From Sulfurimonas sp. (GTDB lineage Bacteria; Campylobacterota; Campylobacteria; Campylobacterales; Sulfurimonadaceae): a stretch of DNA of 44,960 nucleotides. Made by a program: the position numbers and the translations under genes. The stretch is taken from contig JALUWV010000067.1 of assembly GCA_027019335.1 (NCBI GenBank), positions 1-44,960 on the forward strand, written 5' to 3'. Each line of letters opens with the position of its first letter. The stretch's first letter is position 1. Shown here piece after piece: positions 34,289-43,077 of this stretch. The notes below the pieces were generated by a model, which did not search any database, had not been told where the DNA came from, and worked only from the letters and a program-made list of their open reading frames with translations.

Positions 34289-35155
34289 TTATGAAAGTAA
34301 ATATTCTTTGAGAAAACGTGTATATTCGTTACTATTTTTATCTAATTTCTGATATTTTCTATTGTTTATTGTGTCTAAAATAACTAAAAAATCATTTTTA
34401 TTATAATTCTGCATTATTGGAATATTAAGTTTAGTAAATAATTCATTAAAATTATTTTCATAATCATCACGTTGTAAATAGATGGGTTTCCCTCCTGAAG
34501 CAAGGCATTCTAGGCTTGCTTGCGGGGAAGAAGTGATAAGAATCTCACTCTTTGTTACCATAGTGTCATACTCTTCAAATTCAAAAGTATGTGTAAAGCT
34601 CTTTTTGAGCATATCTTCATAGTCAAAAAAGTAGTAAAATCCGAGCTGTAAATGGGGGTTGATTTCACTAAAAAGGTCTAGATGTTTTTCTAAATCTTTC
34701 TCATAATCATCATCCCCAAAAAAGAGTGAAACCTTTGTAGTTTTTTCAAAATCTGCAAAATATTTATCGTCAACGGCAACTCCATTATAGATACCTTCAC
34801 CTTTTAAATAGGGTGAAAAGAGAATCTCATTGTCTGCTTTTGTATCTTCCTTTTTGTCGGCGATACGAATGAAAGTGGAGAAAAAATTGCGCATATCTTC
34901 AAGCATTAAAGGATTTGCTTCATCCGAATCAAAAATAAGTTTATCACCATGATGGGCGATTTGGGGGATATTTCGAACCACATCAATCCCAACACAATCA
35001 CGAATCCCAAAATCTTTCCCAATATGGGAGATTCTAAAATCTGATGTTAAAAGAGTAATGTTATCATCGCCTAAAGCTCGTAAAATCGTACTTGCACGAC
35101 GAAATCTATCAAGCCCAATACGGTGTCCTGTATGTACATAGTAAAAAGTTCTCAT
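34289..35155 (-). CDS. GT-B-like glycosyltransferase or epimerase-fold protein
   Basis: A 288-residue protein that I can place only at fold level. The N-terminus YYVHTGHRIGLDRFRRAS resembles the first nucleotide-sugar-binding strand and loop of MurG/PseG-type GT-B proteins. Near residues 210-240 the segment ITSSPQASLECLASGGKPIY resembles their C-terminal donor-binding region. No signal peptide or membrane segment is visible. It has its own TACAAT-type -10 and a GGA ribosome site, and lies upstream of petABC, which has a separate promoter. Substrate unknown. Confidence 0.65.
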   Translation of the reverse strand: MRTFYYVHTGHRIGLDRFRRASTILRALGDDNITLLTSDFRISHIGKDFGIRDCVGIDVVRNIPQIAHHGDKLIFDSDEANPLMLEDMRNFFSTFIRIADKKEDTKADNEILFSPYLKGEGIYNGVAVDDKYFADFEKTTKVSLFFGDDDYEKDLEKHLDLFSEINPHLQLGFYYFFDYEDMLKKSFTHTFEFEEYDTMVTKSEILITSSPQASLECLASGGKPIYLQRDDYENNFNELFTKLNIPIMQNYNKNDFLVILDTINNRKYQKLDKNSNEYTRFLKEYLLS

Positions 35156-35204
35156 TTGTTATCCATTTTTTAGCGAATTGTACTATAATTTAGAGAATAC
35201 ACTA

Positions 35205-36407
35205 TTACTCACTTCTATGACACTCAACTCTATTGCGTCCACTCTCCTTTGCCCTATACAGTGCTGTATCTGCTTCTTTTATGGTGGTGTCGATTTTCCC
35301 AAAGAACTCTGAAACACCTATGCTTACGGTGAAATGTATGTTTTGTACACTTCTTAAACTCTCTATAGCATATCGAAGTTTTTCAGCTAAAACAAGAGTG
35401 TTTTCAAGGTTCGTATGTGGCAAAAAGAGGGTAAACTCTTCACCACCAAAACGAGCAAAGAGATCCCCTTTTCTAATATTGTTTACAATTGTTTTTGCAA
35501 AATCTTTTAAGATTTCATCCCCAATATCATGCCCATAGGTGTCATTTACATTTTTGAAGTGGTCTATATCAAACATAAGGACACTTGAAATATTTTTCTC
35601 CCTTGCCGACATTGCAGAATACTTCTCTATAATCTCATAAAAGTGTCTACGATTAGAGAGACCTGTAAGCGGGTCTGTATTTGCTAAAATCTCTAATGCT
35701 GTTTTGTCTTTTTGAATGGTATGTAACATTTTGTTAAATCCATCAAAAACAGTTTGAAATTCATCATCACTCTTCTCTTGAATCGTTTTTGTATAGTTGT
35801 TGTCTTTTATAATGTCTTGCATTGTATCGACTAATGTGTAAATAGGTTTCGTTAAGCTTTTTTGTAATGTGGATGCTATTTTATAGACGATGAGTACTAC
35901 TACAAAAGAGATTATGAGTAAAATAAGTAAAATATGTTTGAGGGTATCTTTAATTTCGTCCGTATTGTACAAGAGAATAAGTTTCCCAATCGTTTCATGG
36001 TCTAGTGATATTTTTGAGGAAACGATGATGTTGTCGAAATCATTGTATTCAGCCCTATTGTGAAGTAATCTTAATGTTTGCGATGCTTTGTTTAAATCTG
36101 TATGCCCAAGATAAACACTAAAGAGTTTTCCATTTTTATCATAGATGAATGCTGCCTTTATGGTTTTATCAACTGCTAAAGAGTTCAAGATAGCTTTTGC
36201 ACTCTGTTTATCATCAAAAGAGAGTGAAGCTGCTAAATTTGTTCCCATAATCTTAGATAATTTCGTTGCTAAATCGATAGTGACATCTGTTTTTTTGAAA
36301 TATACAAATCCAAAAAGAGTGATACTTATCAAAGTGACTGTTATGATGGATATACTCAAATAAGAGAGTAATAACTTGCTTTTTATTGTTCTGTTCTTAG
36401 GTCTCAA
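35205..36407 (-). CDS. YfiN-like diguanylate cyclase (CHASE8-HAMP-GGDEF)
   Basis: Membrane cyclase of 400 residues with the layout of YfiN/TpbB. Membrane segments are at about 12-31 and 155-176. The periplasmic part between them reads LAASLSFDDKQSAKAIL and KAAFIYDKNGKLFSVYLG, matching the CHASE8 domain. HAMP covers about 178-235. The catalytic loop is GGEEF at 321-325 with an intact I-site RKGD nine residues before it. The start is TTG at 36407, within TTGA shared with the stop of the receptor gene, and GGAG lies upstream. No ATG lies before the first membrane segment. It is the output gene of a receptor-YfiR-cyclase operon. Confidence 0.9.
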   Translation of the reverse strand: MRPKNRTIKSKLLLSYLSISIITVTLISITLFGFVYFKKTDVTIDLATKLSKIMGTNLAASLSFDDKQSAKAILNSLAVDKTIKAAFIYDKNGKLFSVYLGHTDLNKASQTLRLLHNRAEYNDFDNIIVSSKISLDHETIGKLILLYNTDEIKDTLKHILLILLIISFVVVLIVYKIASTLQKSLTKPIYTLVDTMQDIIKDNNYTKTIQEKSDDEFQTVFDGFNKMLHTIQKDKTALEILANTDPLTGLSNRRHFYEIIEKYSAMSAREKNISSVLMFDIDHFKNVNDTYGHDIGDEILKDFAKTIVNNIRKGDLFARFGGEEFTLFLPHTNLENTLVLAEKLRYAIESLRSVQNIHFTVSIGVSEFFGKIDTTIKEADTALYRAKESGRNRVECHRSE

Positions 36408-38668
36408 AATTTGTACTCCATCGAGATATAATAGTATGCGCCACTAAAGCCTATCGGTCCAGAGTTTGGATAGGGCATTATCCCATCATATCCTCTATAT
36501 AGACTTGAATTTACCCATTTATTGGGCATAGCATCAAAGATGTTAAATCCACCGAGAGAGACAGAGAGGTCTTTTGTATAGGCATACTTCATATCTAAGT
36601 CAGTTGTAAGTTCAGGATTAAATGTTGTAGGAATGTCTCCAACAGACATTTTGTATGAACCGTAATAATTAAAATTCACTCCTATGGTTACATCGGAGAC
36701 ATGATAGACATTGAGGAGTTTGATGTACTCTTTTGGAAGTCTATCTTCTAAGTCTTGAATAAGTGTTGCAGATAAAGCTTCTGGGTTTAAGACTTTGGAT
36801 TGACTGTAGTTAAACCATAAGGTAGAATCAAGTTGACTTTGGTTTTGGAATGTATATTTTTGATTATATTTTATATCGATTCCATAATTTTCAATGTCTG
36901 CTATATTTTTAAAATATTGAATTGTAGAGATACCATATTGGCTGGATATAGCTGTTGTTGTATTCTGCTTTTCACTCAGGAGTATTCTGTCTTTTACTTT
37001 TACTAAAAAAGAGTCTACCATTAATGAACTCTGCTTGTTGGGTTGAAATACCATCCCGAGACTATAGTGTGTTGATTTTTCTGGTTTTAAATCACTTGCT
37101 CCCATGGCTTTTGAAGCAGGATGACTGGGCTGAAATATGCCTTTTTTTGAGAGAGTGCCACCACTTACCGCAGAAGATGTATAGGAGTAGCTACTTTGTG
37201 ATATAGAAGGCGCTCTAAAACCTGTACTTGTTGTGGCTCTGAGTAAAAGTTTTGGTGTGAGATTGTATTTTACTGCTATTTTATAGTTTGCAGTGTCTCC
37301 AAAATCACTAAAATTTTCATATCGTAAAGCTAAATCAGTTGAAAAGTCTGTAGTGACATTGTAGAGTGTATCTAGGTAAAGAGCGTAACTATCTCTACTT
37401 GCACGCACTTCATTTGATGGTTCATAGCCTGGAAATCCTTGTGAACCTGTGCCATAGTATGAAGCAGAATCCCCACTATCAATAGTATACTCTTCATGCC
37501 TATACTCTAGTCCACCAGAGAGGACAATAGCATTGATGACTTTTTTCAAGTTTAGATTTGTAGTGTTTTGGAGTATTGCTAATGTGCCATTATCAAATGA
37601 TGTAGGAGAAGAAGCATTCAAATCATAGTTCATACTATCTCTTAAAGAAAAATCAGAGCTATTGTATCCATAAACATTGCTAATGTCCCAAGTTGTACCC
37701 TCTTCAAATCTCCCTTTTGCTCCTAGTGTGAGAGAGTAGTCAAGTATAGTATCTTTGAGCATCGGTAAAAAGCCATTGGGATAGATAGCTCTTGAACTAT
37801 CGGGTGTTCTATAAAATGTACTTGCCTCACTCTCTTTATAGTTGAAAATGAGATTTGAGTAAAAAATAGTGTTCTCTTGTGATACCATTTCACTGTTGAG
37901 GACAAGTGCAAGATTTTTTGCATCAGGGAGTCCAAAGTGTGTTGTTACTGCGGGAGTTGCTATTCTTCTATCGAGTCCAGCTCTGTTTGTAGCATTTTCT
38001 TTTTTCGCCATAAGGGCAATGTTAAAAAAGCCATCATACTCAAGTGGAATGGATACAAAGCCATTTGCTTGAGTGTTCTGCCCATCCCCCTCTTTTCTTA
38101 TGCCTGTAGAAACAGAGAGCATATTTGCATCATTTGATTTGAGAATAATGTTAATCACACCTGCAATCGCATCTGAGCCATACTGTGCGGCAGCTCCATC
38201 TCTGAGAACTTCAATCCTATTGATAGCTATGAGAGGGATGCTATTTAAATCAACAAAGCTGCTTCCACTAGAGGTCGATACAAGAGCAGAGGGATGATAC
38301 CTTTTGCCATTGACTAAGACTAAAATCTGGTCTGCTTTCATTCCTCGTAAACTATAGTTTACGATATGATCCATCCCATCAGAGATTGAAGACCTCTCAG
38401 TGCTAAAACCAGCAATATAGTACTTTAACAGGTCAGTAAGTTGTGTGACCCCTGAGGATTGTATCTGCCTTAAGGTTATAACATCAACAGGAGCATTTGA
38501 CTCTAGATAATCCTTTGCATTACTTCTTGTTCCTATTTGAGCCTTTGTTTGAATCTCTGTATTAAGTAAGTTTTCTAAACTTTCATCTAAGAGTGATACA
38601 TCCTCAGCCATTAAAGATGAAGTTACAAGCAAAGAGCAGATAAATAGTCTGTTTTTTATATGACTCAT
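36404..38668 (-). CDS. TonB-dependent outer-membrane receptor
   Basis: Outer-membrane gated channel of 754 residues. A signal peptide ends near residue 22 (SLMAEDVS). The plug domain covers about 50-170 (PVDVITLRQIQSSG, GAAAQYGSDAIAGVINIIL). The rest is a 22-strand barrel ending YYISMEYKF with the terminal Phe expected for outer-membrane assembly. There is no FecA-type N-terminal signalling extension. The ligand is not evident; no siderophore, heme or cobalamin synthesis genes are nearby. Both ends overlap its neighbours by four bases, so it is translated together with the YfiR-like protein and the cyclase. Confidence 0.93.
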   Translation of the reverse strand: MSHIKNRLFICSLLVTSSLMAEDVSLLDESLENLLNTEIQTKAQIGTRSNAKDYLESNAPVDVITLRQIQSSGVTQLTDLLKYYIAGFSTERSSISDGMDHIVNYSLRGMKADQILVLVNGKRYHPSALVSTSSGSSFVDLNSIPLIAINRIEVLRDGAAAQYGSDAIAGVINIILKSNDANMLSVSTGIRKEGDGQNTQANGFVSIPLEYDGFFNIALMAKKENATNRAGLDRRIATPAVTTHFGLPDAKNLALVLNSEMVSQENTIFYSNLIFNYKESEASTFYRTPDSSRAIYPNGFLPMLKDTILDYSLTLGAKGRFEEGTTWDISNVYGYNSSDFSLRDSMNYDLNASSPTSFDNGTLAILQNTTNLNLKKVINAIVLSGGLEYRHEEYTIDSGDSASYYGTGSQGFPGYEPSNEVRASRDSYALYLDTLYNVTTDFSTDLALRYENFSDFGDTANYKIAVKYNLTPKLLLRATTSTGFRAPSISQSSYSYTSSAVSGGTLSKKGIFQPSHPASKAMGASDLKPEKSTHYSLGMVFQPNKQSSLMVDSFLVKVKDRILLSEKQNTTTAISSQYGISTIQYFKNIADIENYGIDIKYNQKYTFQNQSQLDSTLWFNYSQSKVLNPEALSATLIQDLEDRLPKEYIKLLNVYHVSDVTIGVNFNYYGSYKMSVGDIPTTFNPELTTDLDMKYAYTKDLSVSLGGFNIFDAMPNKWVNSSLYRGYDGIMPYPNSGPIGFSGAYYYISMEYKF

Positions 38669-39177
38669 CTTTTATCTCCTTGAACAATTGATGCTATTCT
38701 TAAAAGTGCAGAGTGAATGTAAATATCTTCCTCGTTTACTTTTTTTAAATTTATTTTTATTTTGAGTTTTTGGTTTTGTGAGTATATTTGTACCATCCCA
38801 CCGCGCTGTGCGAACCCCCTCATGTTACTAATAGTAAGAATATTTTTATCTTTTATAGAAGAAAAAATCTGGTTTAATTCATTGATATGTGTGGTGAAAA
38901 CAAATAAAATGTTTGTTTTCTGGAGGTTTTTTATATCCTCAATGTAGAGTATTTTTACATCTTTACCGTTTATTGTGACATTTTTAAATATATCTGTAAA
39001 AAGAGTACCAAATTTGTTATGGAGGACTGTGATGGTATAAGGATTGAGTTTGGAGTTGTTGTTTTTGGTAAATTTTGCTACCTTAGATGTAAGCGCACAA
39101 ATAACTCTATCTTCATTTTCGTAAGCAAAGAGCGAAGTATGGATAAGCAATAGCAAGAAAAAGTATATAATTTTCAT
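38665..39177 (-). CDS. YfiR-family periplasmic protein (DUF4154)
   Basis: A secreted protein of 170 residues with a signal peptide (residues 1-18). The C-terminal half carries the DUF4154 features ILTISNMRGFAQRGGMVQIY and KIKINLKKVNEEDI...ALLRIAS. In Pseudomonas YfiR is a periplasmic repressor of the cyclase YfiN, released by redox or envelope signals. YfiR of Pseudomonas uses disulfides, whereas this protein has only one Cys after the signal (C27), so redox control by an internal disulfide is unlikely. It is the first gene of the operon and is probably translated from a leaderless mRNA. Confidence 0.85.
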   Translation of the reverse strand: MKIIYFFLLLLIHTSLFAYENEDRVICALTSKVAKFTKNNNSKLNPYTITVLHNKFGTLFTDIFKNVTINGKDVKILYIEDIKNLQKTNILFVFTTHINELNQIFSSIKDKNILTISNMRGFAQRGGMVQIYSQNQKLKIKINLKKVNEEDIYIHSALLRIASIVQGDKR

Positions 39178-39183
39178 TTAAAA

Positions 39184-39189
39184 ATTATA
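39184..39189 (-). promoter_or_regulatory. -10 element giving leaderless YfiR-operon mRNA
   Basis: TATAAT on the minus strand, six bases from the ATG at 39177. The predicted first transcribed base is the A of the start codon, and no ribosome site precedes it. Confidence 0.65.
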
Positions 39190-39244
39190 CTCGTTTATCT
39201 CTTAAATACATAGCACTTTTTTTGATATGTTAAAGATTTTTGAT

Positions 39245-39293
39245 AAAAAGATTGTAAAGTGAAGAATTATGTAAGTTTTGATACAATCTTTTT
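39245..39293. promoter_or_regulatory. 12-bp perfect inverted repeat between divergent genes
   Basis: AAAAAGATTGTA at 39245-39256 and TACAATCTTTTT at 39282-39293, 25 bases apart. Each arm contains TACAAT reading outward, so the repeat could form a pair of divergent -10 elements; the right arm is well placed for the AAA-nuclease gene at 39314. It could also be an operator or a stem-loop. Confidence 0.5.
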
Positions 39294-39313
39294 AAATTTT
39301 ATTCTAGGCAAAG

Positions 39314-40993
39314 ATGATGAAAAAGATACCTTATGGCATAGCAGATTACAAAAGGATAAAAGAGAAAAACTTCTTTTTTGTAGATAAAACAAAGTTTATA
39401 GAAAAATTAGAAGATTTAAATGAGAGTTATTTAATCTTTTTAAGACCTAGAAGATTTGGTAAATCTCTTTTTATAGCTATGCTTGAAGCATATTACGATA
39501 AACATTATGAAAATGATTTTGAGATGATGTTTGGTGATACTTACATCGGGAAGCATACTACTTCTCTTGCTAATAAATATTTTGTTATGAGATTTGATTT
39601 TTCAGGAATTGATATTAATGATGTTGAAGAGAGTTTTAGAAGTTATCTTTTAAGAGAGTTAAAAGGTTTTATATTGAAATATAATTTAACAATTGAGATA
39701 AATTATAATCCTATAATTTTATTTAATGAAATTTTTAAAACACTTCAAGAAAACAAACTAGAGCTTATGATTCTCATAGACGAATACGATAACTTTGCAA
39801 ACAAACTACTTCTAAGAGAAAAAACTCAATACTTAGGTTTAGTGAGCGAAAAAACAGCTTCATTTAAACAGTTTTTCACAGTACTAAAAACAGCTACAAG
39901 TGGTAATGATTCTCCACTCAAAAGAATGTTTATAACAGGTGTAACACCGATGACTATGTTTGATGTTACAAGTGGGTTTAACATAGGTTCAAATATCTCT
40001 CTTCATCCAGCATTAAACGATATGATAGGTTTTAATGAGGATGAACTCACAGAAATTTTAGATTATTACAAACTTGATATTGATAAAGATATGTTAAGAG
40101 AGTGGTATAACAACTATAACTTCAGTGAAGATACTGAGCAAAAAGTATTTAACACGGATATGATTTTATACTTTATTAACCAATACCAAAGAGCAAATAA
40201 ACCCCCAAAAGAGATGATAGATATAAATGTAAGAAGTGATTACTCTAAACTTAGAAATATAATCTATACAAACAAAAAACTCAATGGAAACTTCCAAACA
40301 CTTCAAACACTCATAGCAGGTAATACCGTATCAGTTTCTAACCTTGTGCAAGATTTTTCAGCCCTACATCTTGAAAAAGCAAATAACTTTAAATCTCTTA
40401 TGTTTTACCTAGGACTTGTAACAATTCACAGTAGTGAACTTGATTTAAAACTCAAAATACCAAATGAAACGGTAAAAAGAATAGATATAGATTTTCTAAA
40501 AGATACTTTAGACTTAGAAAAAGTATTTCAACTCAATAGTGATAAACTTGAAGAGTATCTCAAAGAGTTTGCTTTAGAGGGTAGTCTCAATATCTTTAAA
40601 TATCTAGCAAAGAAAATAAAAGACAATACAGGTATAAGAGATTATATATATAAAGAACAAAGTGTTAAATCAATGTATATGGCATATCTTTCTCTCAGCC
40701 CTTACTATGTTATAAAGTCAGAATTAGAACTCAACAAAGGCTTTGCCGATATACTCATAAAACCTTTTAACCCTTATGTAAAATATGTAGGATTATTAGA
40801 GTTTAAGTATATAAATAGAGAAGATAAAGCAGATAAAAAAACTGTAGAAAAACTAAAATTTGAAGCTATAGAGCAACTCAATAAGTATGAAAAAGATACT
40901 CTCGTAACAGAGTACACCAAACAAGGTTTAGGACTTAAAAAAGTGGTACTTATCTTTCACGGCTGGGAGATGTTGGTTTGTGAAGATGTTTAA
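39314..40993 (+). CDS. AAA-ATPase-like/PD-(D/E)XK nuclease protein (DUF1703 type)
   Basis: Protein of 559 residues from the expanded 'AAA-ATPase_like plus PDDEXK_9' family. The N-terminus IPYGIADYKRIKEKNFFFVDKT is typical. The phosphate-binding loop is RPRRFGKS at 44-51 and Walker B is IDEYD near 154. The C-terminal nuclease has D479 (GFADILI) and E496/K498 (LEFKY), so the D...ExK core is intact. Biological role is unknown; these genes are often multi-copy and sporadic in genomes and have been proposed to be mobile or selfish. Two ATGs stand in tandem at the start. A-rich codon use resembles that of the Rpn gene in this window. Confidence 0.88.
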   Translation: MMKKIPYGIADYKRIKEKNFFFVDKTKFIEKLEDLNESYLIFLRPRRFGKSLFIAMLEAYYDKHYENDFEMMFGDTYIGKHTTSLANKYFVMRFDFSGIDINDVEESFRSYLLRELKGFILKYNLTIEINYNPIILFNEIFKTLQENKLELMILIDEYDNFANKLLLREKTQYLGLVSEKTASFKQFFTVLKTATSGNDSPLKRMFITGVTPMTMFDVTSGFNIGSNISLHPALNDMIGFNEDELTEILDYYKLDIDKDMLREWYNNYNFSEDTEQKVFNTDMILYFINQYQRANKPPKEMIDINVRSDYSKLRNIIYTNKKLNGNFQTLQTLIAGNTVSVSNLVQDFSALHLEKANNFKSLMFYLGLVTIHSSELDLKLKIPNETVKRIDIDFLKDTLDLEKVFQLNSDKLEEYLKEFALEGSLNIFKYLAKKIKDNTGIRDYIYKEQSVKSMYMAYLSLSPYYVIKSELELNKGFADILIKPFNPYVKYVGLLEFKYINREDKADKKTVEKLKFEAIEQLNKYEKDTLVTEYTKQGLGLKKVVLIFHGWEMLVCEDV

Positions 40994-41022
40994 CTTTTTT
41001 AAAAAGCATACAATATCTCTAG

Positions 41023-41028
41023 TATAAT
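41023..41028 (+). promoter_or_regulatory. -10 element for helicase-RNase H-mutY unit
   Basis: TATAAT 24 bases before the helicase ATG, with GAGGAA as ribosome site between them. Confidence 0.55.
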
Positions 41029-41052
41029 AAGAAAAAAGATTGAGGAATCTAA

Positions 41053-42297
41053 ATGCCCTTCACCAAACTACAACTCTCTAGTACATTTCAAAAAACACTC
41101 AAAGAAAAAGCATTTCTAAAACCGACACCTATTCAAGAAGCTGTGATACCTTTGGTCTTTGAAGGCAAAGATATTGTGGCACAAGCACAAACAGGAAGTG
41201 GGAAAAGTGCTAGTTTTGTTCTCCCTCTTTTAGAACTTTGGAGCCAAAAACGAGATACCGCTAAAAAGGGAAAGATTAAAATCCTCGTGCTGACCCCTAC
41301 GAGAGAATTGACACTCCAAGTCGCAGAAGTATTTGAAGATTTCTCAAAAAATCTTGAAAAAAAACCACAAATTGTGCATTTGATTGGGGGCAAGGGAATA
41401 GGCGATCAAATCTATAAAATCCAGCAAGGATGTGACATTTTAGTGGCTACAAGTGGACGATTTCTTGATGTCTTCAGTAAAAAACAGATGGACTTGTCAC
41501 ATTTGGAATACTTTGTCCTTGATGAAGCCGATAAAATGCTTAATCTTGATTTTACACAAGAGTTAGACCTTGTTTTAGATGTCCTCCCTCAAAAAAGACA
41601 CAACCTTCTCTTTTCTGCAACCTACCCAAAAAAAATGCAAGATATCGTTGCAAAAATAATGCACAATCCAGTTGTCATAAGTGTGGGAGATCAGGCGACA
41701 GTTGAGAGTATCAAACAAAGAGTTATCGAGGTAAATGCGCACAACAGAGCGCCACTCCTGCGACATCTGCTGAAAAAACATCAGTGGAGATTAGTTTTAG
41801 TCTTTATGGCGAACAAAAGAGCGACCGATAACATTGCCCAAAAGTTTAGAAAACATGGTATAAACGCAGCCTCATTTAATGCAGACTTGGAACAAGATGT
41901 GAGAAATGAGACACTACAAGCTTTTAAAGAGGGTAAAGTAAATGTTCTCTTTGCAACAGATATTGCTGCTCGTGGTTTAGACATAGAGAGTGTTGATTGT
42001 GTGGTGAATTACGATTTACCGCGTTCGCCTGCGGACTATATTCACCGTATTGGGCGAACTGCACGAGCTGGAAAAAGTGGAGAAGCACTTTCGTTTATAG
42101 ACTATGAAACACAGGCACATTTCAAACTCATAGAAAAACGCAGTAACATAAAACTTGCTCGTGAATCCATAGAAGGCTTTGTTTTAGTGGGTAAAGCACC
42201 TAAACAAGCAAAAGGTTCTGCACCCATAAAGGGAAAAGGCAAGAGTAAAAAAGATAAATTACGAGAAAAATTGCGCAAGGAAAAAGAATGCAAATAG
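41053..42297 (+). CDS. DEAD-box RNA helicase (RhlE-like)
   Basis: ATP-dependent RNA unwinding enzyme of 414 residues. Motifs in order: Q motif with PTPIQEAVIP, Walker A AQTGSGKS ending at residue 52, PTRELTLQV, TSGRF, DEAD at 157-160, SAT near 190, and HRIGRTARAGK near 330. The basic tail GSAPIKGKGKSKKDKLREK is a likely RNA-binding extension. The length and tail resemble RhlE. The gene overlaps the RNase H gene by 10 bases. Confidence 0.95.
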   Translation: MPFTKLQLSSTFQKTLKEKAFLKPTPIQEAVIPLVFEGKDIVAQAQTGSGKSASFVLPLLELWSQKRDTAKKGKIKILVLTPTRELTLQVAEVFEDFSKNLEKKPQIVHLIGGKGIGDQIYKIQQGCDILVATSGRFLDVFSKKQMDLSHLEYFVLDEADKMLNLDFTQELDLVLDVLPQKRHNLLFSATYPKKMQDIVAKIMHNPVVISVGDQATVESIKQRVIEVNAHNRAPLLRHLLKKHQWRLVLVFMANKRATDNIAQKFRKHGINAASFNADLEQDVRNETLQAFKEGKVNVLFATDIAARGLDIESVDCVVNYDLPRSPADYIHRIGRTARAGKSGEALSFIDYETQAHFKLIEKRSNIKLARESIEGFVLVGKAPKQAKGSAPIKGKGKSKKDKLREKLRKEKECK

Positions 42298-43076
42298 TGA
42301 GTGAAGCATTACTCAAAATAGGGGTAGAGGGTAAGATAAGTGAATCACAACTTATCCTCCTTGGAGTGGAGGAAGAAAAATGGAGAGAGAAAGCATTAGG
42401 TGTAGAACTCTCCGATGCACGCGCAGAGCTTTTTGTCTTACTCAATGGGGTAGAAGACAAAGCACTACAAGAGAAAATAATTGCAAACTATAAGGCTATA
42501 CAGAAGTTCAGAAAAGAGGAACCTACTATAATTGAAAAAGAAGTAGGAGTTGTGCAAGAGGGCGATGTCACGATATATTGTGATGGTGGCTGTACTCCAA
42601 ATCCTGGAAAATCGGGTTCAGGGGTTGCTGTTTATAGAAATGAAGTACTTTCAGAACTGTGGTATGGGCTTTACGAAGTGATGGGAACAAACAACACCGC
42701 AGAACTAGGTGCCTTGTACGAATCTCTGTGTATAGCACAAAAAGAAGCGCAAAATGGTAATGAAGTGACGATAAAATGTGATTCGATGTATGCCATCAAC
42801 TGCATAAAAACATGGGCTATTTCATGGGAGAAAAAAGGGTGGACAAAAAAAGGTGGGGAGATTAAAAATCTCGACATCATCAAAAAAGCCTATGCTCTTT
42901 ATAATGAGATTAAAAAAGATGTAAACCTTCTTCATATCAAAGCACATGCTGGTTTCGAGGGGAATGAACTCGCCGATAGAATGACCATGTATGCCATCGA
43001 AGAAAAAAGTGAAGCATTTGTCCGATACACAAAAGAGATTGATGTGGATGCCATTTTAAAAATGCGAGCAGGTTAG
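42288..43076 (+). CDS. RNase H-domain protein with N-terminal extension
   Basis: The C-terminal 165 residues are a type 1 RNase H fold that cuts RNA in RNA-DNA hybrids: catalytic D99 in YCDGGCTPNP, a Glu in NNTAELGALYE, an Asp in KCDSMYAIN and the final Asp in GNELADRM. At 262 residues it is about 100 longer than standard RNase HI. The extra N-terminal 90 residues are helical and acidic, not a known hybrid-binding domain that I recognise. It overlaps the helicase gene by 10 bases and is followed one base later by mutY. Helicase plus RNase H suggests a role in R-loop removal, which is inference. Confidence 0.88.
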   Translation: MQIVSEALLKIGVEGKISESQLILLGVEEEKWREKALGVELSDARAELFVLLNGVEDKALQEKIIANYKAIQKFRKEEPTIIEKEVGVVQEGDVTIYCDGGCTPNPGKSGSGVAVYRNEVLSELWYGLYEVMGTNNTAELGALYESLCIAQKEAQNGNEVTIKCDSMYAINCIKTWAISWEKKGWTKKGGEIKNLDIIKKAYALYNEIKKDVNLLHIKAHAGFEGNELADRMTMYAIEEKSEAFVRYTKEIDVDAILKMRAG

Positions 43077-43077
43077 A

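Noticed and set aside
40994..41006. CTTTTTTAAAAAG palindrome after the AAA-nuclease gene as terminator
   Set aside because: All A/T apart from the ends and without a loop; too weak to call.
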